From positions 1,897,920-1,961,919 of the forward strand of contig NZ_LNYQ01000013.1 in assembly GCF_001467945.1 (NCBI RefSeq): a DNA stretch of 64,000 nucleotides. The letters run 5' to 3'. Source of the DNA: Legionella parisiensis. GTDB lineage: Bacteria; Pseudomonadota; Gammaproteobacteria; Legionellales; Legionellaceae. The notes beneath the pieces are model-generated. The model did no database searches. It was not told the origin of the DNA and saw only the letters and a program-made list of their open reading frames with translations. Position numbers and translations under genes: made by a program. Numbering within the stretch: position 1 is the stretch's first letter; every line of letters begins with the position of its first letter. Of this stretch, positions 26,908-37,426 are shown piece after piece.

Positions 26908-28272
26908 CTATTCTACTCTACGCCAGGTAGTTCCATTCGCTCCATCCTCCAACTCGATTCCACGACTTAATAAGTCTGCTCTTATTTGGTCAGCGCGCCC
27001 CCAATTTCTATCAGCACGTGCTTGAAGCCGCTCGGCGATTAATTGATCAATTTCAACTCTGTCTTCTTCTCCAAACCCTGCTTGTAAAAATGATGCAGGA
27101 TTTTCTTGCAAAAGACCCATTATGTTAGCTAAATACTTCAATGTATTCACTAAAACAGGCGAGTTCTTTTTATTTACTTCATGGCTAAGCTGAAATAAAA
27201 CAGATAATGCAATTGGAGTATTAAAATCATCATTCATTGCTTGGTTAAATTCATTAATCCAATGATTATCTAATTCATTATTTGTGATGACATGGCTGTC
27301 TTTTATTGTCTGATATAAACGAGTCAATGCTTTTTTAGCATTAGTTAAATTTTCTTCAGAATAATTTAATGAACTACGATAATGACTACTTAAAAGAAAA
27401 TAACGCACAACTTCTGGATGATGTTTGGCTAAAACATCGGCAATAGTGAAAAAATTACCTAATGATTTTGACATTTTTTCATTATTAACTTGCAGCATTC
27501 CTACATGCATCCAATAATTTGCAAAAGGTTTTTCAGTAGCCGCCTCACTTTGAGCAATCTCATTCTCATGATGTGGAAATTGTAAATCCAATCCCCCCCC
27601 ATGAATATCGAATTGCTCACCTAATTCACTCATTGCCATCGCGGAGCATTCAATATGCCAGCCTGGACGCCCTTCACCCCACGGAGAAGGCCAGCTAGGC
27701 TCACCTGGTTTTGCCTTTTTCCATAAAACAAAATCCAATGGGGAACGTTTTTCTTTGACAATTTCAACTCGAGCTCCAGCGACCAGACCATCCAGATCTT
27801 TATGCGATAATTTGCCATAGTCGGCAAAGGAATTAACTTGATAACATACATCACCATTCTCGCTCAGATAGGCATTCCCCTTCTCGAGCAACCGCTCAAT
27901 TAACCGAATAATGCTGCTTATGTGTTCTGTAGCACGTGGCTCTACATCAGGAGATAAAATATTTAACGCTTTTGTATCCTCATTCATTGCTGCAATATAC
28001 TGGGCAGTTAATTCATCTATAGGTATTGCGCGCTCATGTGCACGTGCAATTATTTTATCGTCAATATCCGTAATATTACGTACATAGTTCACATCATAGC
28101 CTTGCGAGCGTAAGTAACGAACAATAACGTCAAAAGATACCATAGATCGAGCATGACCTATATGACAATGATCATATACAGTAATACCACAAACATAGAT
28201 GCCAATTTTTCCAGGTACAATCGAAACAAATGGTTCTTTTGTTCTAGTTAAAGAATTATATAAATGCAACAT
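26908..28272 (-). CDS. cysS: Cysteinyl-tRNA synthetase
   Basis: Class I synthetase of 454 residues charging tRNA-Cys. The HIGH motif is HIGHARS near residues 37-43, and the KMSKS motif appears intact in [11 protein letters not shown]. Zinc ligands include Cys28 (YVCGITVYD), the Cys of [10 protein letters not shown] and His of [12 protein letters not shown]. The C-terminal DALR-type anticodon domain ends in the family tail [16 protein letters not shown]. It lies 67 bases after glnS in the same direction, with a small palindrome between. Confidence 0.97.
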   Translation of the reverse strand: MLHLYNSLTRTKEPFVSIVPGKIGIYVCGITVYDHCHIGHARSMVSFDVIVRYLRSQGYDVNYVRNITDIDDKIIARAHERAIPIDELTAQYIAAMNEDTKALNILSPDVEPRATEHISSIIRLIERLLEKGNAYLSENGDVCYQVNSFADYGKLSHKDLDGLVAGARVEIVKEKRSPLDFVLWKKAKPGEPSWPSPWGEGRPGWHIECSAMAMSELGEQFDIHGGGLDLQFPHHENEIAQSEAATEKPFANYWMHVGMLQVNNEKMSKSLGNFFTIADVLAKHHPEVVRYFLLSSHYRSSLNYSEENLTNAKKALTRLYQTIKDSHVITNNELDNHWINEFNQAMNDDFNTPIALSVLFQLSHEVNKKNSPVLVNTLKYLANIMGLLQENPASFLQAGFGEEDRVEIDQLIAERLQARADRNWGRADQIRADLLSRGIELEDGANGTTWRRVE

Positions 28273-28288
28273 ATCAGCCCCTTAGCTT

Positions 28289-28323
28289 AGGCCTGTTTAA
28301 TCTAGTGAATTGTAAACAGACCT
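28289..28323. repeat. Miniature palindrome between glnS and cysS
   Basis: AGGCCTGTTTAATC (28289-28302) and ATTGTAAACAGACCT (28309-28323) are inverted copies. The outer sequence matches the ends of the 140-base palindromes at 33930 and 53166, as if only the termini remained. It could also act as a weak terminator. Confidence 0.5.
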
Positions 28324-28339
28324 TAGTACATTGACAATT

Positions 28340-30019
28340 CTACTCTTTTGGTGATTTGTCAACTGACTCCAGTTTTCCCCAAGTATTTTTCAAGTCTACT
28401 ACGCGATGAAATGCGCTAACACATCCATCTTTTAATTCATTAACGCAATAATATCCTAATCGCTCAAACTGAAACACCTCGCCTAATTGTTGATTTGCTA
28501 GAGCAGGTTCACAATATCCTTGCTTTATTTGCAATGAATTATGGTTTAAAAACTGGAAGAAATCATCTTCACGGCCTGGATTAGGATCATTAAACAGACG
28601 ATCATACTCCAACACCGTCACTGGATAAGCTTGTTCGCAAGATACCCAATGAATGACCCCTTTAACCTTTCTATCTTCAGGATTCTTACCTAAAGTTTTT
28701 TCATCATAGGTACAACGCAACTCAATGATATTGCCTTGTTCATCATGTACCACATCATGACATTTAATCACATAAGAATGGCGTAAACGTACTTCAGCAC
28801 CTGGTGATAAACGAAAATATTTTTTGGGAGGCTCTTCCATAAAATCAGAGCGCTCGATAAAAACTTCTCGCGTAAATGGTAAATCTCGTGTGCCTGAATC
28901 TGGAGCTTGTGGATTATAAGCAGACTTCAATATTTCTACCTTATCTTCAGGATAATTTTCTATGACCACTTTTAATGGATCCATAACACATAAAGCGCGT
29001 TTCGCTGTTCTATTTAGTTCAGCACGGACACATTCTTCTAATATAGACATATCAATCACGGAATCACTACGTGATATTCCTATTACTTCACAAAATTGGC
29101 GAATCGCTGCAGGAGGATAACCGCGCCTACGCATACCACGTAAAGTAGGCATGCGTGGATCATCCCATCCAGATACTGCCTTTTTTTCAACTAATGTCCG
29201 TAACTTACGTTTTGAAGTAACTGTATGCGATAAATTCAAACGTGCAAACTCAGTTTGAATTGGTTTTGCAGGCAAAGGCAAATTATCAACACACCAATCA
29301 TACAAAGGTCGATGATCTTGAAATTCTAACGTACATAAAGAATGAGTAATTTTTTCCAAGGCATCCGAAATAGGATGGGCATAGTCATACATAGGATAGA
29401 TACACCACTCATCACCTGTACGTTGGTGAGATGCATGTCGAATACGATAGATTACAGGGTCTCGCATATTCAAATTACCTGACTGCATGTCAATTTTTGC
29501 TCGTAACACATGAGCCCCATCAGGAAACTCTCCTGCCTTCATGCGAGTAAATAAATCCAAACTTTCTTCTATTGGTCTATTTCTGTAAGGGCTCTCCTTT
29601 CCAGGTTCTTGCAAAGTCCCTCGATAAGCGCGAATTTCCTCCATGCTCAAACTATCTATATAAGCCAGATCTTTTTTAATTAACAATACTGCAAACTCAT
29701 AGAGCTCTTGATAATAATCTGAAGAATGAGTCATTCCATACCATGCAAAACCCAGCCAGCGCACGTCTTCAATAATAGCGTTGACGTATTCTTCCTCTTC
29801 CTTTATAGGATTTGTATCATCAAAACGTAAATAACAAATGCCACCGAACTCTTGCGCCAAACCAAAATTCAGACAGATAGACTTGGCATGCCCTACATGT
29901 AAATATCCATTAGGTTCTGGAGGAAAACGAGTCACTATAGACTTATGTTTTCCACTAGCCAGTTCATCAGTAATCAGTTGTCTTATAAAATGTGCCCGTT
30001 TTTCAGTTAATTCTATCAT
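28340..30019 (-). CDS. glnS: Glutaminyl-tRNA synthetase
   Basis: Class I synthetase of 559 residues charging tRNA-Gln. The class signature is FPPEPNGYLHVGHAKSI, and the KMSKS-like motif is TVTSKRKL. The two C-terminal beta-barrel anticodon domains are present (KVVIENYPEDKVEIL and FQFERLGYYCVNEL). A bacterial GlnRS with FPPEPNG rather than a GltX-type sequence fits gamma-proteobacteria. It precedes cysS on the same strand. Confidence 0.97.
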   Translation of the reverse strand: MIELTEKRAHFIRQLITDELASGKHKSIVTRFPPEPNGYLHVGHAKSICLNFGLAQEFGGICYLRFDDTNPIKEEEEYVNAIIEDVRWLGFAWYGMTHSSDYYQELYEFAVLLIKKDLAYIDSLSMEEIRAYRGTLQEPGKESPYRNRPIEESLDLFTRMKAGEFPDGAHVLRAKIDMQSGNLNMRDPVIYRIRHASHQRTGDEWCIYPMYDYAHPISDALEKITHSLCTLEFQDHRPLYDWCVDNLPLPAKPIQTEFARLNLSHTVTSKRKLRTLVEKKAVSGWDDPRMPTLRGMRRRGYPPAAIRQFCEVIGISRSDSVIDMSILEECVRAELNRTAKRALCVMDPLKVVIENYPEDKVEILKSAYNPQAPDSGTRDLPFTREVFIERSDFMEEPPKKYFRLSPGAEVRLRHSYVIKCHDVVHDEQGNIIELRCTYDEKTLGKNPEDRKVKGVIHWVSCEQAYPVTVLEYDRLFNDPNPGREDDFFQFLNHNSLQIKQGYCEPALANQQLGEVFQFERLGYYCVNELKDGCVSAFHRVVDLKNTWGKLESVDKSPKE

Positions 30020-30213
30020 TCGATCTTTCCGTCACTGTTTATACTAATCTGGATAAAGTTAAAGGCATGGCCAAGAGTAATCCCTTTTGCTTGCCAAATT
30101 ACCAGGCTCTACCTTTTACCTTTCCAAAAAGTTTTACATTATTTGCAGTAGGTCACTTATTCTAAATTTCCATACAGATACGGAAGAAGAAGATTAACAT
30201 AACCTTTTACTTA

Positions 30214-31026
30214 TCATTTTAAATTATTATCCATAGCCTGTCGCATGGAGTACATTAAGTCCGATCCAGCTTGTAACATATCATTATTTTCGTTGTACGC
30301 ATCGAGAATTCGCGTGATCAGAGCAGCCCCCACAATCACACCATCTGCAAAACGAGCAACCTCCGCAGCCATTTCCGATGTTTTTATACCAAAACCGACC
30401 ATTAATGGAAGCGTAGTTTGCGCTTTTCGAAGTTGATATTGTGATTTTAAAGACGAAATATCAAGTGCATTAGAGCCGGTAACGCCTTTTAAAGACACAT
30501 AGTACAAATATCCCTTTGCAAACTGGTTTATTAATGCCATTCGCTCATCAGAGGTCGTAGGCGAGCACAGAAAGATACTGTACAAACCATATTTTTGCCA
30601 GACTTTAGCTACCTCTTCACTTTCTTCAGGTGGTAAGTCTACCAGAATAGTTCCATCTATACCTGCTTCTACTGCGTGTCTCGCAAAAAGTTCATAACCA
30701 AAATGTTCAATGGGATTTAAGTACCCCATTATAACCACTGGAGTTTCTTGATCTTGCAAGCGAAAATCTTTCACCATATCCAATACAGTTTGACAATGTA
30801 CATCCTGAGCAAGTGCACGCTCCATCGCCCTTTGGATAACCGGACCTTCCGCCATAGGATCAGAGAATGGGATACCTAATTCTAAAATATCTGCTCCAGA
30901 TTTAACCAATTCATGCATAAGTTTGACTGTGATTCCTGGAGAAGGATCTCCAGCCGTAATATAAGGACTTAGCATTTTTTTGCCATTAGCTTTCAGACGC
31001 ATCAAAGTTTTGTCAATTCGGTTCAT
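30214..31026 (-). CDS. trpA: Tryptophan synthase alpha subunit
   Basis: TIM-barrel enzyme of 270 residues that cleaves indole-3-glycerol phosphate and passes indole to TrpB. The catalytic Glu is in [20 protein letters not shown] (read to the Asp that follows), and [10 protein letters not shown] carries the second catalytic Asp. The phosphate site is GVIVGAALI. The ATG overlaps the trpB stop by 4 bases. It is the last gene of the truA-trpF-trpB-trpA operon. Confidence 0.97.
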   Translation of the reverse strand: MNRIDKTLMRLKANGKKMLSPYITAGDPSPGITVKLMHELVKSGADILELGIPFSDPMAEGPVIQRAMERALAQDVHCQTVLDMVKDFRLQDQETPVVIMGYLNPIEHFGYELFARHAVEAGIDGTILVDLPPEESEEVAKVWQKYGLYSIFLCSPTTSDERMALINQFAKGYLYYVSLKGVTGSNALDISSLKSQYQLRKAQTTLPLMVGFGIKTSEMAAEVARFADGVIVGAALITRILDAYNENNDMLQAGSDLMYSMRQAMDNNLK

Positions 31027-32222
31027 ACAGTAATCCCATCAATTTGTGCCACAGTATGCATGTCTTTATCACCACGACCAGATAAATTTACAATAATATT
31101 TTGATTCACTGACATTTTTTTAGCGAGTTTCATTGCATAAGCAACTGCATGGCTTGATTCAAGAGCAGGAATAATTCCTTCTACTCGTGTTAAGGTACGA
31201 AATGCATTTAATGCTTCATCATCATTAACTGCTTCATAAACCACCCGTCCGGTATCTTTCAAATAGGCATGCTCAGGGCCTACTCCAGGGTAATCAAGGC
31301 CTGCTGAAACTGAATGAGTATCTTTAATTTGACCGTATTCATCACAAAGTAAATAAGTTCGATTACCATGTAAAATCCCTGGGGTTCCAGCAATCAATGA
31401 GGCAGAATGTTGACCACTTTCCAAGCCTTTTCCTCCAGCTTCTACGCCATAGATAGCCACTGTCGAATCATTAAGAAAAGGATAAAATAAACCAATCGCG
31501 TTAGAACCACCGCCTACGCAAGCAACTAACGCATCAGGAAGATACCCTGTCTTTTCTAAAAATTGGGCCCTTGCTTCGATACCAATGATGGATTGAAAAT
31601 CCCGAACCATCTGCGGGTAAGGATGGGGGCCTGCTACAGTTCCTATAATATAAAAAGTATTATCAACATTGCTTACCCAATCTCTCATGGCTTCATTTAA
31701 CGCATCTTTTAATGTTCGAGATCCTGATGTGACTGGAATAACTTCTGCACCAAGCAATTTCATGCGATAAACATTGGATGATTGTCGCTTTATATCTTCA
31801 GAACCCATATACACTACACATTCCAGGCCTAATTTAGCAGCTACCGTTGCTGAAGCCACTCCATGCTGACCTGCACCTGTTTCGGCAATCACTCTGGTTT
31901 TACCCATGCGTTTAGCAAGTAGCGCCTGGCCTACGGTATTATTAATTTTATGCGCCCCAGTATGATTCAAATCTTCTCGTTTTAAGTAGATTTGCGCACC
32001 ACCTATTTCCTTGCTCAAACGTCGCGCATGATAAAGTGGATTAGGACGACCTACATAATCTTTTAACTCAGCATTCAGCTCATCTAAAAAATCAGGATCT
32101 TTTTGATATTTAGCATAAGCTTCTTCCAATTGCTTCAATGCATGCATCAAAGTATCTGCTACAAAAATGCCACCGTAAGGACCGAAATGTCCGCGCTCAT
32201 CAGGAAGTTCTTTTTTGTTCAT
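31023..32222 (-). CDS. trpB: Tryptophan synthase beta subunit
   Basis: PLP enzyme of 399 residues that joins indole and serine. The PLP lysine is Lys92 in [11 protein letters not shown], and the phosphate-binding loop is [10 protein letters not shown]. Length and ends are normal for TrpB1. It starts 36 bases after trpF and overlaps trpA by 4 bases. No attenuator or TrpR-like site was recognised upstream. Confidence 0.97.
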   Translation of the reverse strand: MNKKELPDERGHFGPYGGIFVADTLMHALKQLEEAYAKYQKDPDFLDELNAELKDYVGRPNPLYHARRLSKEIGGAQIYLKREDLNHTGAHKINNTVGQALLAKRMGKTRVIAETGAGQHGVASATVAAKLGLECVVYMGSEDIKRQSSNVYRMKLLGAEVIPVTSGSRTLKDALNEAMRDWVSNVDNTFYIIGTVAGPHPYPQMVRDFQSIIGIEARAQFLEKTGYLPDALVACVGGGSNAIGLFYPFLNDSTVAIYGVEAGGKGLESGQHSASLIAGTPGILHGNRTYLLCDEYGQIKDTHSVSAGLDYPGVGPEHAYLKDTGRVVYEAVNDDEALNAFRTLTRVEGIIPALESSHAVAYAMKLAKKMSVNQNIIVNLSGRGDKDMHTVAQIDGITV

Positions 32223-32258
32223 TAATTTACCTTAAATTTACTTCTATCAATATAACTA

Positions 32259-32885
32259 TTAATTCAATAATTTCTGCATAAAACGGCTCATTTTGCCATG
32301 ATCCTTAACTCCGGGCGATGCCTCGATACCACTGCATAAATCTACAGCATAAGGGTGGCATAGTTTAATTGACTCGAGCACATTATACTCATTCAGCCCG
32401 CCAGCCAATATCAAAGGTTTTTCTGTATTTTTTGGAATAATTTTCCAGTCAAAAGTGCATCCGGTTCCGCCTCTTAGCGTCTCAGAAGGTGTATCCAGCA
32501 ATAACGCCTGTGCAGTCATATAGTCTTTTGCTGCCTGGTGAATATACTCTGCTGAATCACAATGTATGGCTTTAATAAAAGGTTTATTAAATTGTTGGCA
32601 AAACTCAGCGGATTCATCACCATGAAATTGTAATAATTGAATTGGTAATTTCTCTATTATCTTATGGACAAAATCTCGTTCAGGATTAACCAAAACAGCA
32701 ACCGAGTTTACAAAGGCAGGAAGATCTTTTAACAAAACTTGTGCCTGCTCTATTGAGACGCAACGTGCACTTTTTGGATAAAAGATCAAACCTATAGCAT
32801 CAACACCCAGTTTTATGGCATATGCAATATCTTCACTACGCGTCATACCGCACATTTTGACTCGCACACGTGCCGTTTTCATCAT
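32259..32885 (-). CDS. trpF: Phosphoribosylanthranilate isomerase
   Basis: TIM-barrel isomerase of 208 residues for the third step of tryptophan synthesis. The catalytic Cys is in VKMCGMTRSEDI, the general-acid Asp in LLDTPSETLRGGTG, and the phosphate site in LAGGLNEYNV and VDLCSGIEASPGVKD. The start overlaps the truA stop by 4 bases (ATGA); a second ATG follows directly. Note that trpE, trpG, trpD and trpC are not nearby. Confidence 0.96.
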   Translation of the reverse strand: MMKTARVRVKMCGMTRSEDIAYAIKLGVDAIGLIFYPKSARCVSIEQAQVLLKDLPAFVNSVAVLVNPERDFVHKIIEKLPIQLLQFHGDESAEFCQQFNKPFIKAIHCDSAEYIHQAAKDYMTAQALLLDTPSETLRGGTGCTFDWKIIPKNTEKPLILAGGLNEYNVLESIKLCHPYAVDLCSGIEASPGVKDHGKMSRFMQKLLN

Positions 32886-33670
32886 TTCTCCGGAAGAAAA
32901 AAAGGTCCAAGACTACTCTGCAATATAGAAAACTCTTGCGGATAAGTCACTTGTACTAAATACAATCCATAAGCAGGTGCAGTCTCAGCACCTAATCGCC
33001 TATCTTTTGCTTTCAGTACTTCATCTACCCAGCATACAGGGTGTTTCCCTGATCCTACTGCAATTAGCACGCCAGCAATATTTCGTACCATATGATGCAA
33101 AAAAGCATTAGCAGTAATATCAATCATCACCAAATCACCCATACGACTCACCTGTAAATTATGGATATTTCGCATAGGGGTATTCGACTGACATTCAACA
33201 GAACGGAATGAAGTAAAATCATTCTCCCCCAGTAAAACCTGTGCAGCTTGATGCATCAGACGGTGATCTAATTGCCTGTATTGCCAAGTTACATTACTTC
33301 GCAGTAAAGCAGGTCGAATGGCACTATTATAAATGATATACCGATATCTTCTTGCAGTAGCAGAGTATCGTGCATGAAACTCTTCTGGTAAATCCCTTCC
33401 CCATTTAACGCAAATATCTTTAGGCAAAAAAGAGTTCACCCCATGAATCCATGCACGAATGCTGCGTATTTTATTGCAGTCAAAATGAATTACCTGATTC
33501 GTGGCATGTACACCAGTATCTGTTCTTCCTGCACAAACCACGGAAATAGGACAATCTGCTACTTTTGATAAAGCATGTTCTACGGCTTGTTGCACAGTAT
33601 GCAAGCCTGTTTGTGCTTGCCAGCCATGATACTGGCTACCATCGTACTCAAGCACCAAGGCAATACGCAT
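32882..33670 (-). CDS. truA: tRNA pseudouridine(38-40) synthase TruA
   Basis: Cytosolic enzyme of 262 residues modifying the tRNA anticodon arm. The catalytic Asp51 is in CAGRTDTGVHA, and family segments YDGSQYHGWQ and FLHHMVRNIAG are present. It opens the truA-trpFBA operon. In Pseudomonas and relatives fimV lies directly upstream of truA; here an outer-membrane protein gene on the other strand separates them. Confidence 0.97.
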   Translation of the reverse strand: MRIALVLEYDGSQYHGWQAQTGLHTVQQAVEHALSKVADCPISVVCAGRTDTGVHATNQVIHFDCNKIRSIRAWIHGVNSFLPKDICVKWGRDLPEEFHARYSATARRYRYIIYNSAIRPALLRSNVTWQYRQLDHRLMHQAAQVLLGENDFTSFRSVECQSNTPMRNIHNLQVSRMGDLVMIDITANAFLHHMVRNIAGVLIAVGSGKHPVCWVDEVLKAKDRRLGAETAPAYGLYLVQVTYPQEFSILQSSLGPFFLPEK

Positions 33671-34099
33671 TGATTATTCCTGATAAAAGGGTCAATTTAT
33701 AATACAGTATATGTTTTGTCTATACCCTAATATAATTGATTTTCAAGTTTATTAAATATTATAGTCATTTCTCGTATTCTAAGCTCTGTAATTAAAAACT
33801 ATTAAACTCTTGTATCTCAGCGCATGCAATTACTTTTATAAAATCATCTTATTGATTTAACTTATTTAATTATGATACTTTTTCATGCCACAATGAAATC
33901 ATTGCCAATAATAATGCGAATCTTTCTAGTGTCTGTTTCCATTTCGTTAGATTGAGCCCAAATGAACTGATTTCCGAGCACCGAAGCGCGCAGAAAAGAT
34001 AAAGTATGCGAGCATCGAAACACAGTAAATCAGATCATTTTGACCAGGATAATAATGAAACAGATCCTATACTTTTTATTTTAAATTTTGAGACTTACT
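33671..34099. other. Divergent intergenic region with a large palindrome
   Basis: 429 AT-rich bases between truA (minus) and the barrel gene (plus). It carries the palindromic repeat at 33930-34067. Promoters for both genes must lie here, but none is clear. Confidence 0.45.
33930..34067. repeat. 138-base imperfect palindrome, dispersed repeat copy A
   Basis: The left arm starts TCTGTTTCCATTTCG (33932-33946) and the right arm ends AATGAAACAGATCC (34054-34067). Inner arms GAGCACCGAAG (33976-33986) and GAGCATCGAAA (34010-34020) recur too. It is alignable along most of its length with the reverse complement of 53166-53309. Confidence 0.7.
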
Positions 34100-34918
34100 A
34101 TGAAATGGAATTTATTTTACTCAGCTACCTTCACTTTATTACTCGTGATCAGTAGCCCATCGTTCTCTAAGGATATTGAAAATGTCCAAAATGGAGTGCC
34201 TCCATCTATTTTTAACAGTCAAGGTAATTGGTTTATATCTCTTGGCGGAGGCGCTCAATTTCCTGATTTAAACTCTCATATGAAAGTAAATAACGACTCA
34301 GGATTTCCAGAACCATTTGATTATGATCGTTATTCGATCACCAATGACAATGGAGGAGTGATTGCTGCATCTGTAGGCCGACGCTGGCAAAATAATAACT
34401 TCTGGCTCCCATCCTATTCTTTAGGTCTATTTTGGCAGTACTTTTTCAAAACGCATATTAATGGAGAAATAACATTATACTCTTTACCTGAATTTACCAA
34501 TTACAATTACAACCTCGACTTTACTTCGAATCTTTTATTAGCGTCTGGAAAAATTAGTTTGTTTCAATATGGGATATTTTCCCCTTACATTAATGGCGGA
34601 ATAGGAAGTTCTTTCAATAATGTATCTAACTATAGTGAAAAGGCATTTTCAGGGGTCACCGCTCGAGTATCCCCAGGATTTAGGAGCTCCAATACAAGTG
34701 AATTTGCTTACAATGTGGGTGCTGGTATTGATATGCAAATCTTACCCCAATTGATTCTCTCAGTAGGTTATCTTTATCAAGATTTAGGCCCAATTTCCTC
34801 AGGTAATGGAATTGATACATGGACTGGACAATTATTAAATCCTGGATCCTATCGCTCAAATGAAGTTTTAGTCACTGCAACTTATCTTTTCGGCAAAGAA
34901 TCACATTTCGTAAAATAA
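34100..34918 (+). CDS. Outer-membrane beta-barrel protein
   Basis: A 272-residue protein with a signal peptide (KWNLFYSATFTLLLVISS then PSFSKD) and repeated amphipathic, aromatic-rich strands such as GNWFISLGGGAQFPDL, SYSLGLFWQYFF and LILSVGYLYQDLGPIS. It ends with a Phe-containing strand VLVTATYLF plus a short tail. This is the pattern of small opacity/OmpA-like barrels common in Legionella. The ATG at 34100 is preferred over a TTG four codons earlier. It interrupts the usual fimV-truA synteny. Specific function unknown. Confidence 0.75.
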   Translation: MKWNLFYSATFTLLLVISSPSFSKDIENVQNGVPPSIFNSQGNWFISLGGGAQFPDLNSHMKVNNDSGFPEPFDYDRYSITNDNGGVIAASVGRRWQNNNFWLPSYSLGLFWQYFFKTHINGEITLYSLPEFTNYNYNLDFTSNLLLASGKISLFQYGIFSPYINGGIGSSFNNVSNYSEKAFSGVTARVSPGFRSSNTSEFAYNVGAGIDMQILPQLILSVGYLYQDLGPISSGNGIDTWTGQLLNPGSYRSNEVLVTATYLFGKESHFVK

Positions 34919-34948
34919 GGAAACCAATGAATGTAGATGAAAAAGATA

Positions 34949-37426
34949 TTAAGACTTCCCTTGAATCTCATCGATTAGGCGTTGCGCTTCTTCTTTTTGT
35001 GACTTACTGCCATGTTCCATCACTTCATTTAAAGAATTTAATGCAGATTCTATGTCTTCCATTCCTATATAGGTTTTAGCCAGAGCCAAAAGAGTATCTA
35101 ATGCTTTTTGGTTCTTTAAGTTAGAAAGATTTTTACTTTCATCATCCTTCTGCATTTGTGTTACGTCAGCAGGTACAGAATGAGTAAAGTCCAAGCCATT
35201 ACTCTCATCACTTATTTGCTCTTGGGCATTATTTTCTTTTGTGACAGGCTTCTCTGTAAGTAAATGATGTAGCCCTGATTCAAATTCTAATAAATTATCT
35301 TCCTCAGGCTTATCTTTTAAAGAATTTTGCTCTTCATTAGTTTGAAAAAATGGTTCTTTTTTCTCTTCAGTTGGTATTATTTCCAACAATATTTCTTCAT
35401 CTGTACGTTCAAGAGAAGCATCGACTGCATTCATCTTTTCTATTGAAGAAGGAATAGCTAATGTGGAATCGGGGGTTAATTCTGTATTGGCTTTTAATCC
35501 TGATTCATCATTTAATCCAGGTTCAGACTTAAACTCAGACTCAGATTCTGGATTTAACCCAGGTTCAGATTTTAACTTAGGCTCAGGTTTTAACTCAGGT
35601 TCAAGTTTTAACTCCGGTCCAGGTTTTAACTTAGGTTCAAGTTTTAACTCGGGTCCAGGTTTTAACTTAGGTTCAGGTTTTAACTTAGGTTCAGGTTTTA
35701 ACTTAGGTTCAGGTTTTAACTTAGGCTCAGGTTTTAACTTAGGCTCAGGTTTTAACTTAGGTTTAGGTTTTAACTGAGGTTCAGGTTTTAATTCAGGCTC
35801 AGGTTTTAACTGAGGCTCAGGTTTTAACTGAGGTTTAGGTTTTAACTGAGGTTCAGGTTTTAATTCAGGTTCAGGTTTTAATTCAGGTTCAGGTTTTAAT
35901 TCAGGTTCAGGTTTTAATTCAGGTTCAGGTTTTAATTCAGATTCAGGTTTTAATTCAGATTCAGGTTTTAATTCAGATTCATGCTTTAATTGGGATTTAA
36001 CTTCTTCTAATGATTCTTTTTCTAATAGTTCTTTACTAACTGATTCTTCTTCCGAACTCATAATGGGTTGAGTTGAAACAGGATAAGAAACCATTGCAGT
36101 AGAGGATCCCGTTGCTTCAGGTGACCGCTTCCTTTGATCGTGTTGTTTAAAATAATAAAACGCAGCAATACCACCCCCTCCAGCAACAAACAATAGTATG
36201 AATAAAATCCAAAAATCATCCGTTTTATTAGGTATGTTTGTTGAGCTGCTTTGTCCTGCAATTGCTATACGCTCTTTCATCAAATTTTGAATTTGATGAC
36301 GCATCAATTGAAGCTCTTTATCACGATCATCTAATTGTTTTTGTAATTTTTTATTTTGTGACTGCAGAAAACTCAATTGTTCTGTTAATAGTGCATTAGA
36401 TTCTCGTAAAGAATCTACAGCAGCAGTTGTAATAGATATTTCAGCCTTAAGTGTCCTACTTTGCTCTGTACTTACTTCCTTTTCTAATGAAGGCATTAAA
36501 CTTGGCATAATAAATCCTGGCAGATTTTGGTTCGGCATAGAAGTTGCAGTACCAGGGAGCTTTGGAGCTGGAGGTATTTGTGAATACTCAACGGGAGTTG
36601 CGTGGGATGCTTGTCCTGTTACGTAAGGTGGAGCCAATACATGGTTAATCGATGTTTTTTCATTCCACGCCTTATCATGAGCCATTACCTCAACGGTAGC
36701 TAAATCGGCAGGCACCTCCAAGAACTTTTTATCAGAAGGAATTTTAAGACGAGCACCTTCCTTTAATCCATTCAAATTTCCATCAATAAACGCATCAGTA
36801 TTTGTTCCCACAATTGCAAGGACAATTTGGGGTAAAATTGCTTCGGAGGTTTTATATCGCTGCGCAATTTGCCATACATTTTCATTTGATGATGTCGGTC
36901 CATAAACTGTTTTTTTCTTTTTCCCCTGCCCTGCTTCAGCCTTTTTTTTGCTAGAGGCCGTTGTTTTTTGGTGATAATTAGTAAATTTTCTCTGATAAGT
37001 TAGACCGCTTTGCGCAATTGTATTCGCCAGTTTGTAGCCTGGGGGATCCAACAATACCGTATAAACTTTAAAAATTTGTCCTTTAGGCCATATTAAATCA
37101 ACAATTAGCTGTATATAAGGTTCAGTCATTCGCTCTTTGGAATAAACTTCCACAACGAATTTTCCTTGTTTATTTTTTTTAACATCAAAAAAAAGAACAC
37201 TTATTGCTTCAGAACGTTCAACACCCAAGCTTTGATAACTTTGTGAATCAGCAAGTTCCACTTTAATATTGGATAAAGAAACCTCGTGCCCATCAATTAA
37301 TTCAATTTCAGCAAAAAAAGGTTGATTCAGGGCTGATTCCACTTTCATTTCACCTAAGCCTAGTGCGTATACGCATACTGGCAAAGTAAGTGAAAATAAA
37401 GATGAAAACAAAGCAGTTTTTTTCAA
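34949..37426 (-). CDS. fimV: FimV-family polar peptidoglycan-binding protein
   Basis: An 825-residue inner-membrane protein. The order is: signal peptide, FimV N-terminal domain (LGLGEMKVESALNQPFFAEI), a LysM-like domain near 175-230 (ENVWQIAQRYKT), a proline-rich part, a coiled coil at about 325-395, one membrane helix at about 408-427, a cytosolic hexapeptide array (about 479-628), an acidic stretch, and the C-terminal FimV TPR motif (LDTLLALAKTYIGMEDIESA). In Pseudomonas FimV organises polar type IV pilus and type II secretion parts. The array is an expanded linker and probably length-variable. Position near truA supports the call. Confidence 0.9.
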   Translation of the reverse strand: MKKTALFSSLFSLTLPVCVYALGLGEMKVESALNQPFFAEIELIDGHEVSLSNIKVELADSQSYQSLGVERSEAISVLFFDVKKNKQGKFVVEVYSKERMTEPYIQLIVDLIWPKGQIFKVYTVLLDPPGYKLANTIAQSGLTYQRKFTNYHQKTTASSKKKAEAGQGKKKKTVYGPTSSNENVWQIAQRYKTSEAILPQIVLAIVGTNTDAFIDGNLNGLKEGARLKIPSDKKFLEVPADLATVEVMAHDKAWNEKTSINHVLAPPYVTGQASHATPVEYSQIPPAPKLPGTATSMPNQNLPGFIMPSLMPSLEKEVSTEQSRTLKAEISITTAAVDSLRESNALLTEQLSFLQSQNKKLQKQLDDRDKELQLMRHQIQNLMKERIAIAGQSSSTNIPNKTDDFWILFILLFVAGGGGIAAFYYFKQHDQRKRSPEATGSSTAMVSYPVSTQPIMSSEEESVSKELLEKESLEEVKSQLKHESELKPESELKPESELKPEPELKPEPELKPEPELKPEPELKPEPQLKPKPQLKPEPQLKPEPELKPEPQLKPKPKLKPEPKLKPEPKLKPEPKLKPEPKLKPEPKLKPGPELKLEPKLKPGPELKLEPELKPEPKLKSEPGLNPESESEFKSEPGLNDESGLKANTELTPDSTLAIPSSIEKMNAVDASLERTDEEILLEIIPTEEKKEPFFQTNEEQNSLKDKPEEDNLLEFESGLHHLLTEKPVTKENNAQEQISDESNGLDFTHSVPADVTQMQKDDESKNLSNLKNQKALDTLLALAKTYIGMEDIESALNSLNEVMEHGSKSQKEEAQRLIDEIQGKS
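35543..35992 (-). repeat. 18-base tandem repeat array within fimV, 25 units
   Basis: Twenty-five in-frame copies of an 18-base unit encode the hexapeptide (E/K/Q)LKPEP and variants such as ELKPES, QLKPKP and KLKPGP. Adjacent copies in the middle are identical or differ by one or two bases, pointing to recent expansion. The opposite strand is also open through it, which is a by-product of the 18-base period. Confidence 0.9.

Noticed and set aside
35463..35777. Plus-strand frame coding for NLGSGF-type repeats
   Set aside because: It is the reverse strand of the fimV array. The 18-base period keeps all frames open, and fimV has the real domains.
35543..35992. Possible CRISPR array
   Set aside because: The 18-base units are contiguous without spacers and encode an in-frame hexapeptide.
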